DNA from: Actinomyces sp. oral taxon 897
GTDB taxonomy: Bacteria > Actinomycetota > Actinomycetes > Actinomycetales > Actinomycetaceae
DNA length: 64,000 nucleotides
Assembly (NCBI RefSeq): GCF_002999235.1
Contig: NZ_CP027236.1
Span: 1,426,001-1,490,000, forward strand
Direction: 5' to 3'
In this document: piece by piece, positions 17,366 to 26,417 of the stretch
Layout: every line of letters begins with the position of its first letter
Numbering within the stretch: position 1 is the first letter of the stretch
Position numbers and translations under genes: made by a program
Notes under the pieces: generated by a model
Databases searched by the model: none
The model's input: the letters and a program-made list of their open reading frames with translations, nothing else
Told to the model about the DNA's origin: nothing

Positions 17366-17417
17366 GAGAACGGTACTTGTTTGCCGTGAGAACGGTACTT
17401 GTTTGCCGTGAGAACGG
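17366..17417. repeat. 22-bp tandem repeat, 2 units plus partial
   Basis: Units at 17366-17387 and 17388-17409 are identical and begin GAGAACGGTACTTGTTTG; an 8-base partial unit follows. The same unit, slightly diverged, makes a longer array at 42123-42219. It lies between convergent genes. Confidence 0.9.
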
Positions 17418-17600
17418 GCCGTCCAGGGTTCCTGTCGCGTCTCCCGGCGCGGGGCCGAGCGCGCCGTCACCGACCTCGGCTCACCATGAGGACAGTGGCC
17501 ACATCGGGGCACTGGCGGGCCCCGTCCCCACCAGGACCGCGCATAGACCTCGTATCGTGGCCAGACCGCCCGCGGGCCGGACGTCGGGCCCGGGAGAGGG

Positions 17601-18026
17601 CTAGAAGATGAGGCCCAGGGACACCAGGACCACGGCCGCCAGGGGGAAGGTCCCCTGCTTGACGGCGGCGGTGCGGTACTCGGGGGCGGCCAGGTAGAGC
17701 ACGGCCGCCGCAGCCAGCATGGACCCCGTCCCCGCCAGGGTGAGCGCGCCCCCCGTGGCGGTGAAGCCCGTGCTCAGGGCGATGACCCCGCAGAAGGTCT
17801 GCACGGCCAGGAAGAGGTTGTAGAAGCCCAGGTTGTAGGCGTAGAAGGTGTGGGGCCTGGCCTGGGTGGGGCTCCCGCCGAAGGTCCTTCGGGCCAGCGG
17901 CCCCTCCCAGTCAATGGACTCCATGTAGAAGATGACCACGTGGACGATGGCGGCCAGGACCGCGAGGACCATTCCCAGGGCAAGCACGTACCTCTCCTTT
18001 CCGGCACCATCCGGCTGCTGCTCCAC
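17601..18026 (-). CDS. DUF1304-family small membrane protein
   Basis: 141 residues from the GTG at 18026; the frame reaches 18134 but the extra residues are basic and low-complexity. There are four hydrophobic helices. The family pattern VLAAIVHVVIFYMESIDW near the start, FYAYNLGFYNLFLAVQT in the middle and the C-terminal hydrophobic pair are clear. DUF1304 proteins are integral membrane proteins of unknown function. The gene converges with the DeoR regulator. Confidence 0.85.
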   Translation of the reverse strand: MEQQPDGAGKERYVLALGMVLAVLAAIVHVVIFYMESIDWEGPLARRTFGGSPTQARPHTFYAYNLGFYNLFLAVQTFCGVIALSTGFTATGGALTLAGTGSMLAAAAVLYLAAPEYRTAAVKQGTFPLAAVVLVSLGLIF

Positions 18027-18134
18027 GACGGTGGATCGCAAGGACCATACACGCCGCCGCCCCCGGAGGCGGTCAATGGCGCGCACGGCCGCGTCGGGCA
18101 GCACAGGACGCACCCGGCCGCGCGGGCCCGCCAC

Positions 18135-18470
18135 CCCGGGCCCGGCGCCCAGGAGCGGGGCAGGAGCGGGGCGCGTCCTCAGCCCGCCGCCTGCCGGGTG
18201 ACCCAGGCAATGAAGTTGGTCTCACCGGACCCGGTGGACTCGCCCGCGGTGCCGTGGACCCCCGGGAAGAAGGTGAGCAGGGCCACCGGACCCGGCGGCA
18301 CCCGCGGCACGGCCCCGGGCAGTGGCGGGCTCCTCCGAATCCGAGCCCACGCCCGCCGCCCCCCAGGGCGAGGCTGACCTTCGCGTGTTGTCCAGGTACT
18401 CGCCCTCAGACAGCCGCCCCCAGGACGAGGCCGACCTCCACGGCGGCACCTGACCGCCAGCGCCCCGTCG
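18135..18470. other. Gap with possible gene remnant
   Basis: No complete gene is supported. A minus-strand frame closing at 18179 ends with a protein-like stretch (ALLTFFPGVHGTAGESTGSG...) but its upstream part is low-complexity and overlaps the next gene. It may be the decayed 3' end of an old gene. I see no promoter or strong hairpin. Confidence 0.3.
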
Positions 18471-19064
18471 TCAGCGGAACACCCCCCGGCGGCCCAGGGC
18501 CCGCACGATCCCGTCCACGGCCATGAGCACCAGGAGGACGATGGCCACCCAGGAGAGCACAGCCGGCCAGAAGTAGTCGGGAGGCGCTTCAAGGAAACCT
18601 CGCGACAAGGAGAGGGCGACCATAATGCCGGTCGCCGTCCCCATGAGCACGGTCGTGGTCCAGTAGACGAACCGGAAGGAGGCGGTGGTCAGCCCCGAGC
18701 GCCCCGGGCCGTAGCGGCGGTGCGCAATGTAGGAGGGCAGCAGAACCAGGGCGAGGGCGGGCACCTGGACGCGCCCGACGCGGTGCACCCAGACGTAGAC
18801 GAACAGCGGGTGGAGGGCGCCGGCGATCAGGAGCGTGGTCAGGCAGCTGACCACGGCGCCGCCCAGGAGCATTGACCAGTACCTCCTGACACCGGAGACG
18901 GGCTGGGGCGACGCCGGGCCAGCCGGGGCGCCGGGGCGGCGTGAGGCCACCGGGATGCCCGGGGCGGGCCCGGCTCCGCCCCCCTGTGGGCCCGGGGTCG
19001 GGGAGACCGCCTCCTGGACGGGTGGCCGGGACCCAGGAGGCTCAGAGCTGGTGGGCGTGGTCAT
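18471..19064 (-). CDS. Uncharacterised four-helix membrane protein
   Basis: 197 residues from the ATG at 19064, with GAGGAG ahead; the frame opens 30 bases earlier. About 65 Pro/Gly-rich cytoplasmic residues precede four transmembrane helices: YWSMLLGGAVVSCLTTLLIAG, PALALVLLPSYIAHRR, FVYWTTTVLMGTATGIMVALS and PAVLSWVAIVLLVLMAV. No known motif is recognised. It stands alone between fumC and the DUF1304 gene, all on the minus strand. Confidence 0.65.
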   Translation of the reverse strand: MTTPTSSEPPGSRPPVQEAVSPTPGPQGGGAGPAPGIPVASRRPGAPAGPASPQPVSGVRRYWSMLLGGAVVSCLTTLLIAGALHPLFVYVWVHRVGRVQVPALALVLLPSYIAHRRYGPGRSGLTTASFRFVYWTTTVLMGTATGIMVALSLSRGFLEAPPDYFWPAVLSWVAIVLLVLMAVDGIVRALGRRGVFR

Positions 19065-19253
19065 GGAGCTCCTCAAGAAGGTGACGCAGCACAAGTGTCA
19101 GTCATCACACTACCAGGTGGTCCAGGACGAGGGAAGCCCCAGGGTCTACTGGGCACCAGAAGGTCAGCCGCGGCGCCACAGCTCCGTGCCGCAGGCCCCG
19201 GCTCCGCACCCCGGCGCCCCGGCCGGGCCAGCTGCGGGGACCATGCGCCCCGC

Positions 19254-19269
19254 CCTGGCCGCGGCCAGG
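19254..19269. terminator. Short palindrome after fumC
   Basis: CCTGGCCGCGGCCAGG is a perfect 16-base palindrome 15-30 bases past the fumC stop. With no loop beyond the centre and no T-tract this is a weak terminator call. Confidence 0.3.
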
Positions 19270-19283
19270 CCCCGGCGCGGCGC

Positions 19284-20708
<1,425 letters not shown>

Positions 20709-20714
20709 GGGCCA

Positions 20715-20722
20715 AGGCTATA
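20715..20722 (-). promoter_or_regulatory. -10 element of fumC, leaderless start
   Basis: On the minus strand TATAGCCT contains TAGCCT (TANNNT) and ends six bases before the ATG at 20708. Transcription would begin at or next to the start codon, and no ribosome site exists in between. Confidence 0.45.
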
Positions 20723-20749
20723 CGGCGGGCGCCGCCCCGAGGGCGCCGT

Positions 20750-21145
20750 TCAGCCTGTCAGGCCCGCGGCCCGGGCGTAGGCGGCCGGGTCCACGGGGCG
20801 CGCACGGCGCGCCAGCCCCTCGACGACGAGCAGGTAGGAGACGACGACCAGCTCGCGCACGAGGTCGGCGTCGAGGCTCTCCCCCGGCGTCAACGTGATC
20901 CAGTGCCGCTTGTTCATGTGGTAGCCGGGGGCGATGTCGGCGTACTGGCGGCGCAGCGCCGCGCCGTCCTCCGGATCGGCCTTGAGCGTGAGCATCTGCG
21001 GGCCGGTCGTCTCGGTCAGCAGCGCGAAGATCCTGCCGCGGACCTTGTAGACGTCCCAGTCGGGGCCGAAGGGACGGTCGAGCTGGGAGCCGGGCAGGGT
21101 CCGGGCGATCTCGTGGGCTCTGGCGCGCAGCTCATCGGCGTTCAC
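20750..21145 (-). CDS. YjbR/MmcQ-family protein
   Basis: 131 residues from the GTG at 21145. The MmcQ/YjbR fold pattern is visible: ARTLPGSQLDRPFGPDWDVYKVRGRIFALL, LTLKADPEDGAALRRQY, then APGYHMNKRHWITLTPG. The family has a CyaY-like DNA-binding-type fold; biological roles are poorly known. The frame continues upstream to 21292 without similarity. It is next to fumC, 41 bases away on the same strand but upstream of it. Confidence 0.85.
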   Translation of the reverse strand: MNADELRARAHEIARTLPGSQLDRPFGPDWDVYKVRGRIFALLTETTGPQMLTLKADPEDGAALRRQYADIAPGYHMNKRHWITLTPGESLDADLVRELVVVSYLLVVEGLARRARPVDPAAYARAAGLTG

Positions 21146-21315
21146 CGCCCCATCATGCCCCGACGACGGAGCCGCCGGGACCGGGCGCAGTTCCATCGTC
21201 GCCCGGGACCGGGCTCCGCCGCCGGGACGCTCCGAGCGACCCCGCTCCCAGGAAACGTTCAGAATGTCTTGGCACCCTTCCCCCGTCATCATCGACGCAA
21301 CGGAAGGAGCCGCTC

Positions 21316-21540
21316 ATGGCCGACAAGGACGCCATCTACGACCGGGTCGCCGGCAAGGTCAAGGAGACCGCCGGGAAGGCCACCGGGGACAAGGAGACCG
21401 AGACCGAGGGCAAGCTCCAGAACATCGAGGGCAAGGTCGCCGAGAAGTTCGGCGAGGTCAAGGACGAGGTCGCCGAGAAGGCCGACGACGTCAAGGACGC
21501 CGTCAAGGGCGTGGCCGCCCGCTTCAAGAAGGACGAGTGA
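21316..21540 (+). CDS. CsbD-like stress protein
   Basis: 74 residues, highly charged and helical. The family pattern IYDRVAGKVKETAGKATGD and TEGKLQNIEGKV is complete. CsbD-like proteins are small, abundant, general-stress proteins of unknown biochemical role. AAGGAGC precedes the ATG, and a perfect terminator hairpin follows the stop at 21562, so it is transcribed alone. Confidence 0.92.
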   Translation: MADKDAIYDRVAGKVKETAGKATGDKETETEGKLQNIEGKVAEKFGEVKDEVAEKADDVKDAVKGVAARFKKDE

Positions 21541-21561
21541 GGCCCCGACGCCCCTTGCGCT

Positions 21562-21597
21562 GAGGCGCCCGGCACCCCGCGGGGTGCCGGGCGCCTC
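21562..21597. terminator. Perfect 17-bp-stem bidirectional terminator
   Basis: GAGGCGCCCGGCACCCC (21562-21578) is mirrored exactly by 21581-21597 with a 2-base centre. It lies between csbD and the convergent purine nucleoside phosphorylase and can serve both. Confidence 0.75.
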
Positions 21598-21621
21598 GCA
21601 ACGTCCGCACCGGGGTGGCGG

Positions 21622-22557
21622 TCAGGCGCCGTCGGACCCTTCGCGCATCTCCAGCGCAGTCTCCAGCACGGCCCCGACCCCGGCGGCGAGCACGGGGTGC
21701 GCGGCCGCGGCCAGGCGCACGACCTCGTCGGGGTCGGTGGGCTCGGCGGACAGGGACAGGTCGGACACGACGCTCATCCCGGCCACGCGCACGCCGAGCT
21801 GATGCAGGGCGACGGCCTCCAGGACGGTGGACATGCCCACGCAGTCGGCGCCCAGGGAGGCCAGCATGCGGGTCTCCGCCATGGTCTGGTACTCCGGGCC
21901 GCGGACCATGGCGTAGGTGCCGGCGCGCCGGGTGAGCGCGCTCAGCACCCCCGCGAGCTCCGGGTCCCACACGCCGCGCACGTCGACGAACACGGTGCCG
22001 GCGAAGGGCGAGGCGCCGGAGAGGTTGAGGTGGTCGGTGATGGTCATGACCTCCCCGATCCGCCAGTCGCGCAGGCAGCCGTTGGCATTGATCAGGACGG
22101 CGGCGCGCACCCCGGCGGCCGCGGCGGCCCGGACCAGGGCGACGACGGGCGTCGTCCCGCGCCCCTCGTACAGGTGGGTGCGGCCGTGGGCGACGAGCAC
22201 CCGCGCCGGGCCGCCGGCGCCCGCCGCGCGCTCGAAGGAGTCGAGGCGGTCGGCGTGCCCGGGCGCCGCGGGCGCGGGCACGCCGGGCAGGTCGGACAGC
22301 GGCAGCGCGGCCGCCGGCTCGCCCCAGGCGGCCAGGGCCCCCTCGGCCCCCGATCCGAGGACGACGAGCAGGTCGTGGCGGGCCGCGCCGGTGCGGCGGG
22401 CGATCTGGTGGGCGGCCTCCAGGGCTGGGCCGGGCCCGTCCCGGCCGCCGGATGCGGTCAGCGCCTCCAGCAGGGCGGGGCCGACCGCGCCGGGCCGCGC
22501 GGGGGCGGCGGGCGGGTTCGCGGGCCGGTCCGCGCCGGGCGCTCCGACGGCGCTCAT
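21622..22557 (-). CDS. Purine nucleoside phosphorylase (PNP/MTAP type)
   Basis: 311 residues. It splits purine nucleosides with phosphate to base and ribose 1-phosphate. The trimeric-PNP hallmarks are present: LLVVLGSGAEGALA, the phosphate/ribose motif VAHGRTHLYEG, ALVLINANG-like VLINANGCL, YAMVRGPEYQTMAETRML and DCVGMSTVLEAVAL. The start ATG overlaps the transporter stop (ATGA), so the enzyme is coupled to the NCS1 transporter. Purine nucleosides or a related glycoside imported by that transporter are the likely substrates. Confidence 0.94.
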   Translation of the reverse strand: MSAVGAPGADRPANPPAAPARPGAVGPALLEALTASGGRDGPGPALEAAHQIARRTGAARHDLLVVLGSGAEGALAAWGEPAAALPLSDLPGVPAPAAPGHADRLDSFERAAGAGGPARVLVAHGRTHLYEGRGTTPVVALVRAAAAAGVRAAVLINANGCLRDWRIGEVMTITDHLNLSGASPFAGTVFVDVRGVWDPELAGVLSALTRRAGTYAMVRGPEYQTMAETRMLASLGADCVGMSTVLEAVALHQLGVRVAGMSVVSDLSLSAEPTDPDEVVRLAAAAHPVLAAGVGAVLETALEMREGSDGA

Positions 22558-24041
22558 GCGCGCGCCCCGTCACCGTCAGCCGCACCGCCGTCGGCCTCCT
22601 GGGCCCGCACGCGGCCGCGCCCGAGCGCCAGGTGTCCGACCAGGCCGATGAGCAGAGCGGCGAGAACGCCCAGGTTCGCGCCCGCCCAGGCGCCGTCGCG
22701 CCCGCCCAGGGGACCGAGCAGGTAGCCCTGCCAGCCCAGCCAGGAGGCGGCGGTGTTGACCACGAACCCCCAGCCGACCGCCGTGCCGGCCGCCACGAGG
22801 GCGATCGCCTCCCAGTTGACCGAACCGTAAACGCCGTCGGGGGTGAACAGCGCTTTCTCGTCGTAGTCGCGCCGACGCATCACCACCTCGGCGAGCATGA
22901 CACCGGCCCAGGCAGCAATCACAACACCAAGAGTGGTCAGGAAGCCCTGGAATGGACCGAGAAAACCGTCGGCGCCGGCAATGACCGCAATGGTACCCAG
23001 GGTCATAATCGTGGCATCAATGCTCGTAGCCACGTGACGGCGCACCGGCACCCCGGTGGCCAGAAGCGAAAGACCCGAGGAGTACAGGTCCATAATGATG
23101 CCGCCCACCAGGCCCAGGATCGCCACAATGGCGAAGGGGATGAGGAACCAGGTGGGCAAGATGGTGGTGAGGGCTCCAATGGGGTCGGCGTTAATGGCCT
23201 TGCCGAGTTCGGCATCGCTGCCCACCAGCAGTGTTCCAGCAATGATGAGAATGACACAGGGCAGAGCCGCACCAGTGGTGGTCCAGCCCACCACGCCGAC
23301 AGTGGAGGCGGTACGCGGCAGGTAACGCGAGTAGTCGGCCGCCGCGTTGACCCAGCCCAGGCCGAAGCCAGTGGCGACCATGACCAGGGCGCCAATGAAA
23401 GCGGCAGCGTTGCCTGCGGGCAGGGAGCCCAGGGCCGTCCAGTCAATCCTCCCCGCCACCAGGATGAGGTAGATGACGGTCAGGACGCCGGTGGCCCAGG
23501 TGATCCAGGTCTGGACCTTCATAATGGTGTCGAAGCCCAGAATGCCGGCACTCGCGGCCAGTCCCACGGTCATGAGGAAGCCGACGATCTGCGCCCCGAC
23601 GGTGTTGTGCCAGCCCAGGGCCTCCAGGACTGTGGCTGAGGCCAGCGTCGCCAAGATGCACAGGACAGTCTCCCACCCCACGGTGAGCATCCAGGAGATC
23701 ACTGCCGAGAGCCGGTTGCCGTTGTAGCCAAAAGCGGCCCGCGACAGGGCGAGCGTGGGAACGCTGCCCCGTTTGCCCAGGACGGCCATGACCCCGCACA
23801 GGAAGAAGGAGAAGGTGATGCCAATGGTCCCGGCGATAATCGCCTGGACGGCATTGAGGCCGAAACTCAGCACCCACGCACCCCAGGACAGGCCCAGTAC
23901 GGAGATGTTGGCGGCAAACCAGGGCATGAAGAGGTCGCGAGGGCGGCCCTTGCGCTCGGACTCAGCGATGACGTCGAGCCCGGCGTTCTCCAACAGGGTG
24001 TTGGGCGCCGCGGCCTCGGTTCCAGTGGTGGGATTGCTCAT
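22554..24041 (-). CDS. NCS1-family nucleobase/nucleoside transporter (cytosine permease-like)
   Basis: 495 residues from the ATG at 24041 (AGGAG ahead), with about twelve helices. The N-terminal pattern DLFMPWFAANISVLGLSWGAWVLSFGLN and the helix VPTLALSRAAFGYNGNRL are typical of NCS1 symporters such as cytosine, allantoin or hydantoin permeases, as is NAAADYSRYLP. It imports a nucleobase-like or nucleoside-like compound with a cation. The upstream ADP-ribosylglycohydrolase-kinase and downstream phosphorylase suggest a salvage pathway. The DNA of this gene is less GC-rich than its neighbours. Confidence 0.9.
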   Translation of the reverse strand: MSNPTTGTEAAAPNTLLENAGLDVIAESERKGRPRDLFMPWFAANISVLGLSWGAWVLSFGLNAVQAIIAGTIGITFSFFLCGVMAVLGKRGSVPTLALSRAAFGYNGNRLSAVISWMLTVGWETVLCILATLASATVLEALGWHNTVGAQIVGFLMTVGLAASAGILGFDTIMKVQTWITWATGVLTVIYLILVAGRIDWTALGSLPAGNAAAFIGALVMVATGFGLGWVNAAADYSRYLPRTASTVGVVGWTTTGAALPCVILIIAGTLLVGSDAELGKAINADPIGALTTILPTWFLIPFAIVAILGLVGGIIMDLYSSGLSLLATGVPVRRHVATSIDATIMTLGTIAVIAGADGFLGPFQGFLTTLGVVIAAWAGVMLAEVVMRRRDYDEKALFTPDGVYGSVNWEAIALVAAGTAVGWGFVVNTAASWLGWQGYLLGPLGGRDGAWAGANLGVLAALLIGLVGHLALGRGRVRAQEADGGAADGDGARA

Positions 24042-24063
24042 GGAACTCCTGTTCGTAAGAGAA

Positions 24064-24093
24064 GAGGGCGCCCACACCACCAGGGGCGCCCTC
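24064..24093. terminator. 10-bp stem hairpin ahead of the NCS1 gene
   Basis: GAGGGCGCCC (24064-24073) and GGGCGCCCTC (24084-24093) pair perfectly. On the minus strand it follows the kinase stop and is trailed by TTCTCTTACG; it may attenuate transcription between the kinase gene and the transporter. Confidence 0.5.
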
Positions 24094-24146
24094 GGATGGG
24101 AGGCGCCGGCGGTGAAGAACCATCATTGGCTCGCCATCATACCACC

Positions 24147-26417
24147 CTAGCGCAGTGTCATGACACTCATTCGCTTGCTCAAAGCGCCGGCCGCCTGCTC
24201 AATACTATGCCGCTCGGGGCAGGTGGCCGGACCGGCGGTGAGCGTCGACAACGCGCCAGCGCAATTGGCTAAAACCAGTGCCCGGCGCAGGGGCGTGCCC
24301 TGGACTAGCGCGGCGGCGAGCACACCGGCATGCGCGTCCCCTGCCCCATTGGTGTCCACGGGCGTCACCGGCACCGTGGGCACATGGACTGGGTCCGCGG
24401 GGGGCGTGCCGTCCAACATGTCAACGAACCAGGCGCCCTGGGCTCCCGCCCGCACCAGCACTGGGGAACCCAGGTACTTCGCGAGCGCACCGGCCGCCTC
24501 CCGCGGGCCATCCGGACCGGAGGCTCCGGCGTCTCCCTGGTCGCCCAGTCGTCCAGTGAGAATGTGGGCCTCACGCTCGCTGAGGGACCACAGGGGTCGC
24601 AGGGCCCCCAACGCCTGGAGGTCGGACAGGTCTAATTCCCCCACCATGGGCGAGGCATCAACCAGGACGCGCGGGACGCCGTCGGGCCGTGGGGGCAGGC
24701 CGGCGTGGCTGGAGGCGAAGCGCAGCAGGCCTTCGCGAGTGGCGGGCGCGCACAGGGAGTAGCCCGACAGGTAAACCAGGTCCTGCTCCCCCACCGTCAG
24801 GTGCTGGTAGCACTCCGGTGGGGTGAGCGTCTCGGCGCCCGCAGTGGAGATAAAGCTGCGCTCGCCGTCGGCCTCAGTCAGGGCCACGCTTACGCCGGTG
24901 TCGTGCGTGGACAGTGTCGGTCCGGCGTGGAGCACGCCTATGGAGTCCAGGGCGGCGCGGGCCATTCGCGCCATGGGGCCGGTACCCAGGGCTCCGCAGT
25001 ACACGGCGTCGCATCCCCACTGGCGCACCGCGGCCAGGACATTGAACCCGCCGCCGGGGCTCATGTCGTGGCTGGTGGCGAAGACATCCCCGCCCCGCGG
25101 CGGCAGATTGGGTACCCGCATGGATAGGTCGATGAGAACTTCACCCAGGTGCAGGACACGTCCAACCGGCTGGGCGGGGCCGACTGACGGGCCGGCGGAA
25201 CCGACCTGCCCGCCCGGGTGGGCCGCGGGATCGGCTGCCCCGCTCAGGTGGGCCGCGGGGTCGGCTGCCCCGCTCAGGTGGGCCGGCCGACCGGCGCCGG
25301 CCTTCTGTGAAACCTCGACCGGGTCATTGCGGCGGCGCAGGCGGAGGAGTCGCGCTGCAAGAGCACCGGGGTCCAGGTCGGAGACGGCCTGCACGCGCGC
25401 CAGGGCCTGAGCGGGGAAGGCGCGCACGCCGTGGGTCGCCCCCAGGATGGCTCCGGTAATGGCCCCAATGGTGTCGGTGTCCCCGCCGAGGTTGGCGGCG
25501 GCCAGTAGCCCCTCCCAGGGGCGGTGGCGGTAGCGGACGGCCAGGGCCAGGGCGGTTGGAATAGATTCGGTGGACTCTACGCAAGTACCCACATGATCAC
25601 GTACCCACATGAGGAAGGAGGCATCATCACCCGCATGATCAGCGGCGTACTCGACGGCGCTGCTGGCAACCGCCAGGACTGAGGCATTGGGCGCCCAAGT
25701 GCCCTGAGCAGGCAGGGAGGCAACAGTTGCCTGGGCCAGGTGCACGGCGGTGAGGGTGTCGGCGCCGTCAATGCCGTGGCTGACGGCGGCCGCCACCAAA
25801 CCGGCCGCCTGGAACCCTTGGATGGTGTTGTGGGTGACCAAGCAGGATTCACGCACGGCTTGGCCGAAGGCCGTCAGGCAGGCGTGCCCGCCGGTGCCGA
25901 AGAGCGGTTCCCAGGCGGCTGGGGCCCCGGTGGTGTAGGCGATCCCGACCGGGGTCACCCGCATGGCGGCGCCGTTGGTGGTCCCGGTGCGGCCGGTGGT
26001 TCCAGGTTCGGCGCCCGCGCGCAGTTCCTCCAGGGCGGCCTTCGTGGAAGGACCCAGGAGATCCAGGGAGCCGCGGTCGATCATGTCCTCCTCCCAGTTC
26101 ATGAGGGCTTGAGCTAGTGCCCTGGGCTCAATATGACCGGCCCCGCCGCTGTCGGGGGACGGGTCGAGGAGTTGCTCGGCCAGAAGCCAGGCCTGCTCGG
26201 TGTCGTCGGTGACGGAGCCGGCCGGCGCCAGGGGCGCGTAGGGCTGCTCGGGGGAGGCGTCCACGAGTCCGGTGACCGCCCCGTAGAGGCGAGTAATGCT
26301 GGCTGGGCTCAGGGCCTGGGTGGGCATGCCCAGGGCGTCACCCAGGGCGAGACCCGCCAGGGCCCCGGTGGCACGGTCATGGCGGTCGTCGGTTGATGTT
26401 GCGTCTGCAAGGGTCAT
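24147..26417 (-). CDS. ADP-ribosylglycohydrolase - PfkB carbohydrate kinase fusion
   Basis: 756 residues from the ATG at 26417, chosen because AGGAG lies five bases ahead and homology begins there. Residues ~14-400 are an ADP-ribosylglycohydrolase: RATGALAGLALGDALGMP, the metal site TDDTE (70-74) and the second metal motif GGDTDTIGAI with Asp313/Asp315. A linker with a 30-bp tandem repeat follows. Residues ~410-750 are a PfkB/ribokinase domain: GEVLIDLSMRVP, GGGFNVLAAVRQWG, and the catalytic DTNGAGDAHAGVL with Asp694. It probably hydrolyses an N-glycoside and phosphorylates the sugar or nucleoside released. The frame stays open upstream into a HEAT-like ORF. Confidence 0.9.
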   Translation of the reverse strand: MTLADATSTDDRHDRATGALAGLALGDALGMPTQALSPASITRLYGAVTGLVDASPEQPYAPLAPAGSVTDDTEQAWLLAEQLLDPSPDSGGAGHIEPRALAQALMNWEEDMIDRGSLDLLGPSTKAALEELRAGAEPGTTGRTGTTNGAAMRVTPVGIAYTTGAPAAWEPLFGTGGHACLTAFGQAVRESCLVTHNTIQGFQAAGLVAAAVSHGIDGADTLTAVHLAQATVASLPAQGTWAPNASVLAVASSAVEYAADHAGDDASFLMWVRDHVGTCVESTESIPTALALAVRYRHRPWEGLLAAANLGGDTDTIGAITGAILGATHGVRAFPAQALARVQAVSDLDPGALAARLLRLRRRNDPVEVSQKAGAGRPAHLSGAADPAAHLSGAADPAAHPGGQVGSAGPSVGPAQPVGRVLHLGEVLIDLSMRVPNLPPRGGDVFATSHDMSPGGGFNVLAAVRQWGCDAVYCGALGTGPMARMARAALDSIGVLHAGPTLSTHDTGVSVALTEADGERSFISTAGAETLTPPECYQHLTVGEQDLVYLSGYSLCAPATREGLLRFASSHAGLPPRPDGVPRVLVDASPMVGELDLSDLQALGALRPLWSLSEREAHILTGRLGDQGDAGASGPDGPREAAGALAKYLGSPVLVRAGAQGAWFVDMLDGTPPADPVHVPTVPVTPVDTNGAGDAHAGVLAAALVQGTPLRRALVLANCAGALSTLTAGPATCPERHSIEQAAGALSKRMSVMTLR
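25201..25288. repeat. 30-bp tandem repeat in the domain linker
   Basis: Units at 25231-25260 and 25261-25288 share TCGGCTGCCCCGCTCAGGTG; 25201-25230 is a diverged third copy. On the minus strand they encode repeated AHLSGAADPA in the linker between the glycohydrolase and kinase domains; the period keeps the frame. Confidence 0.85.
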
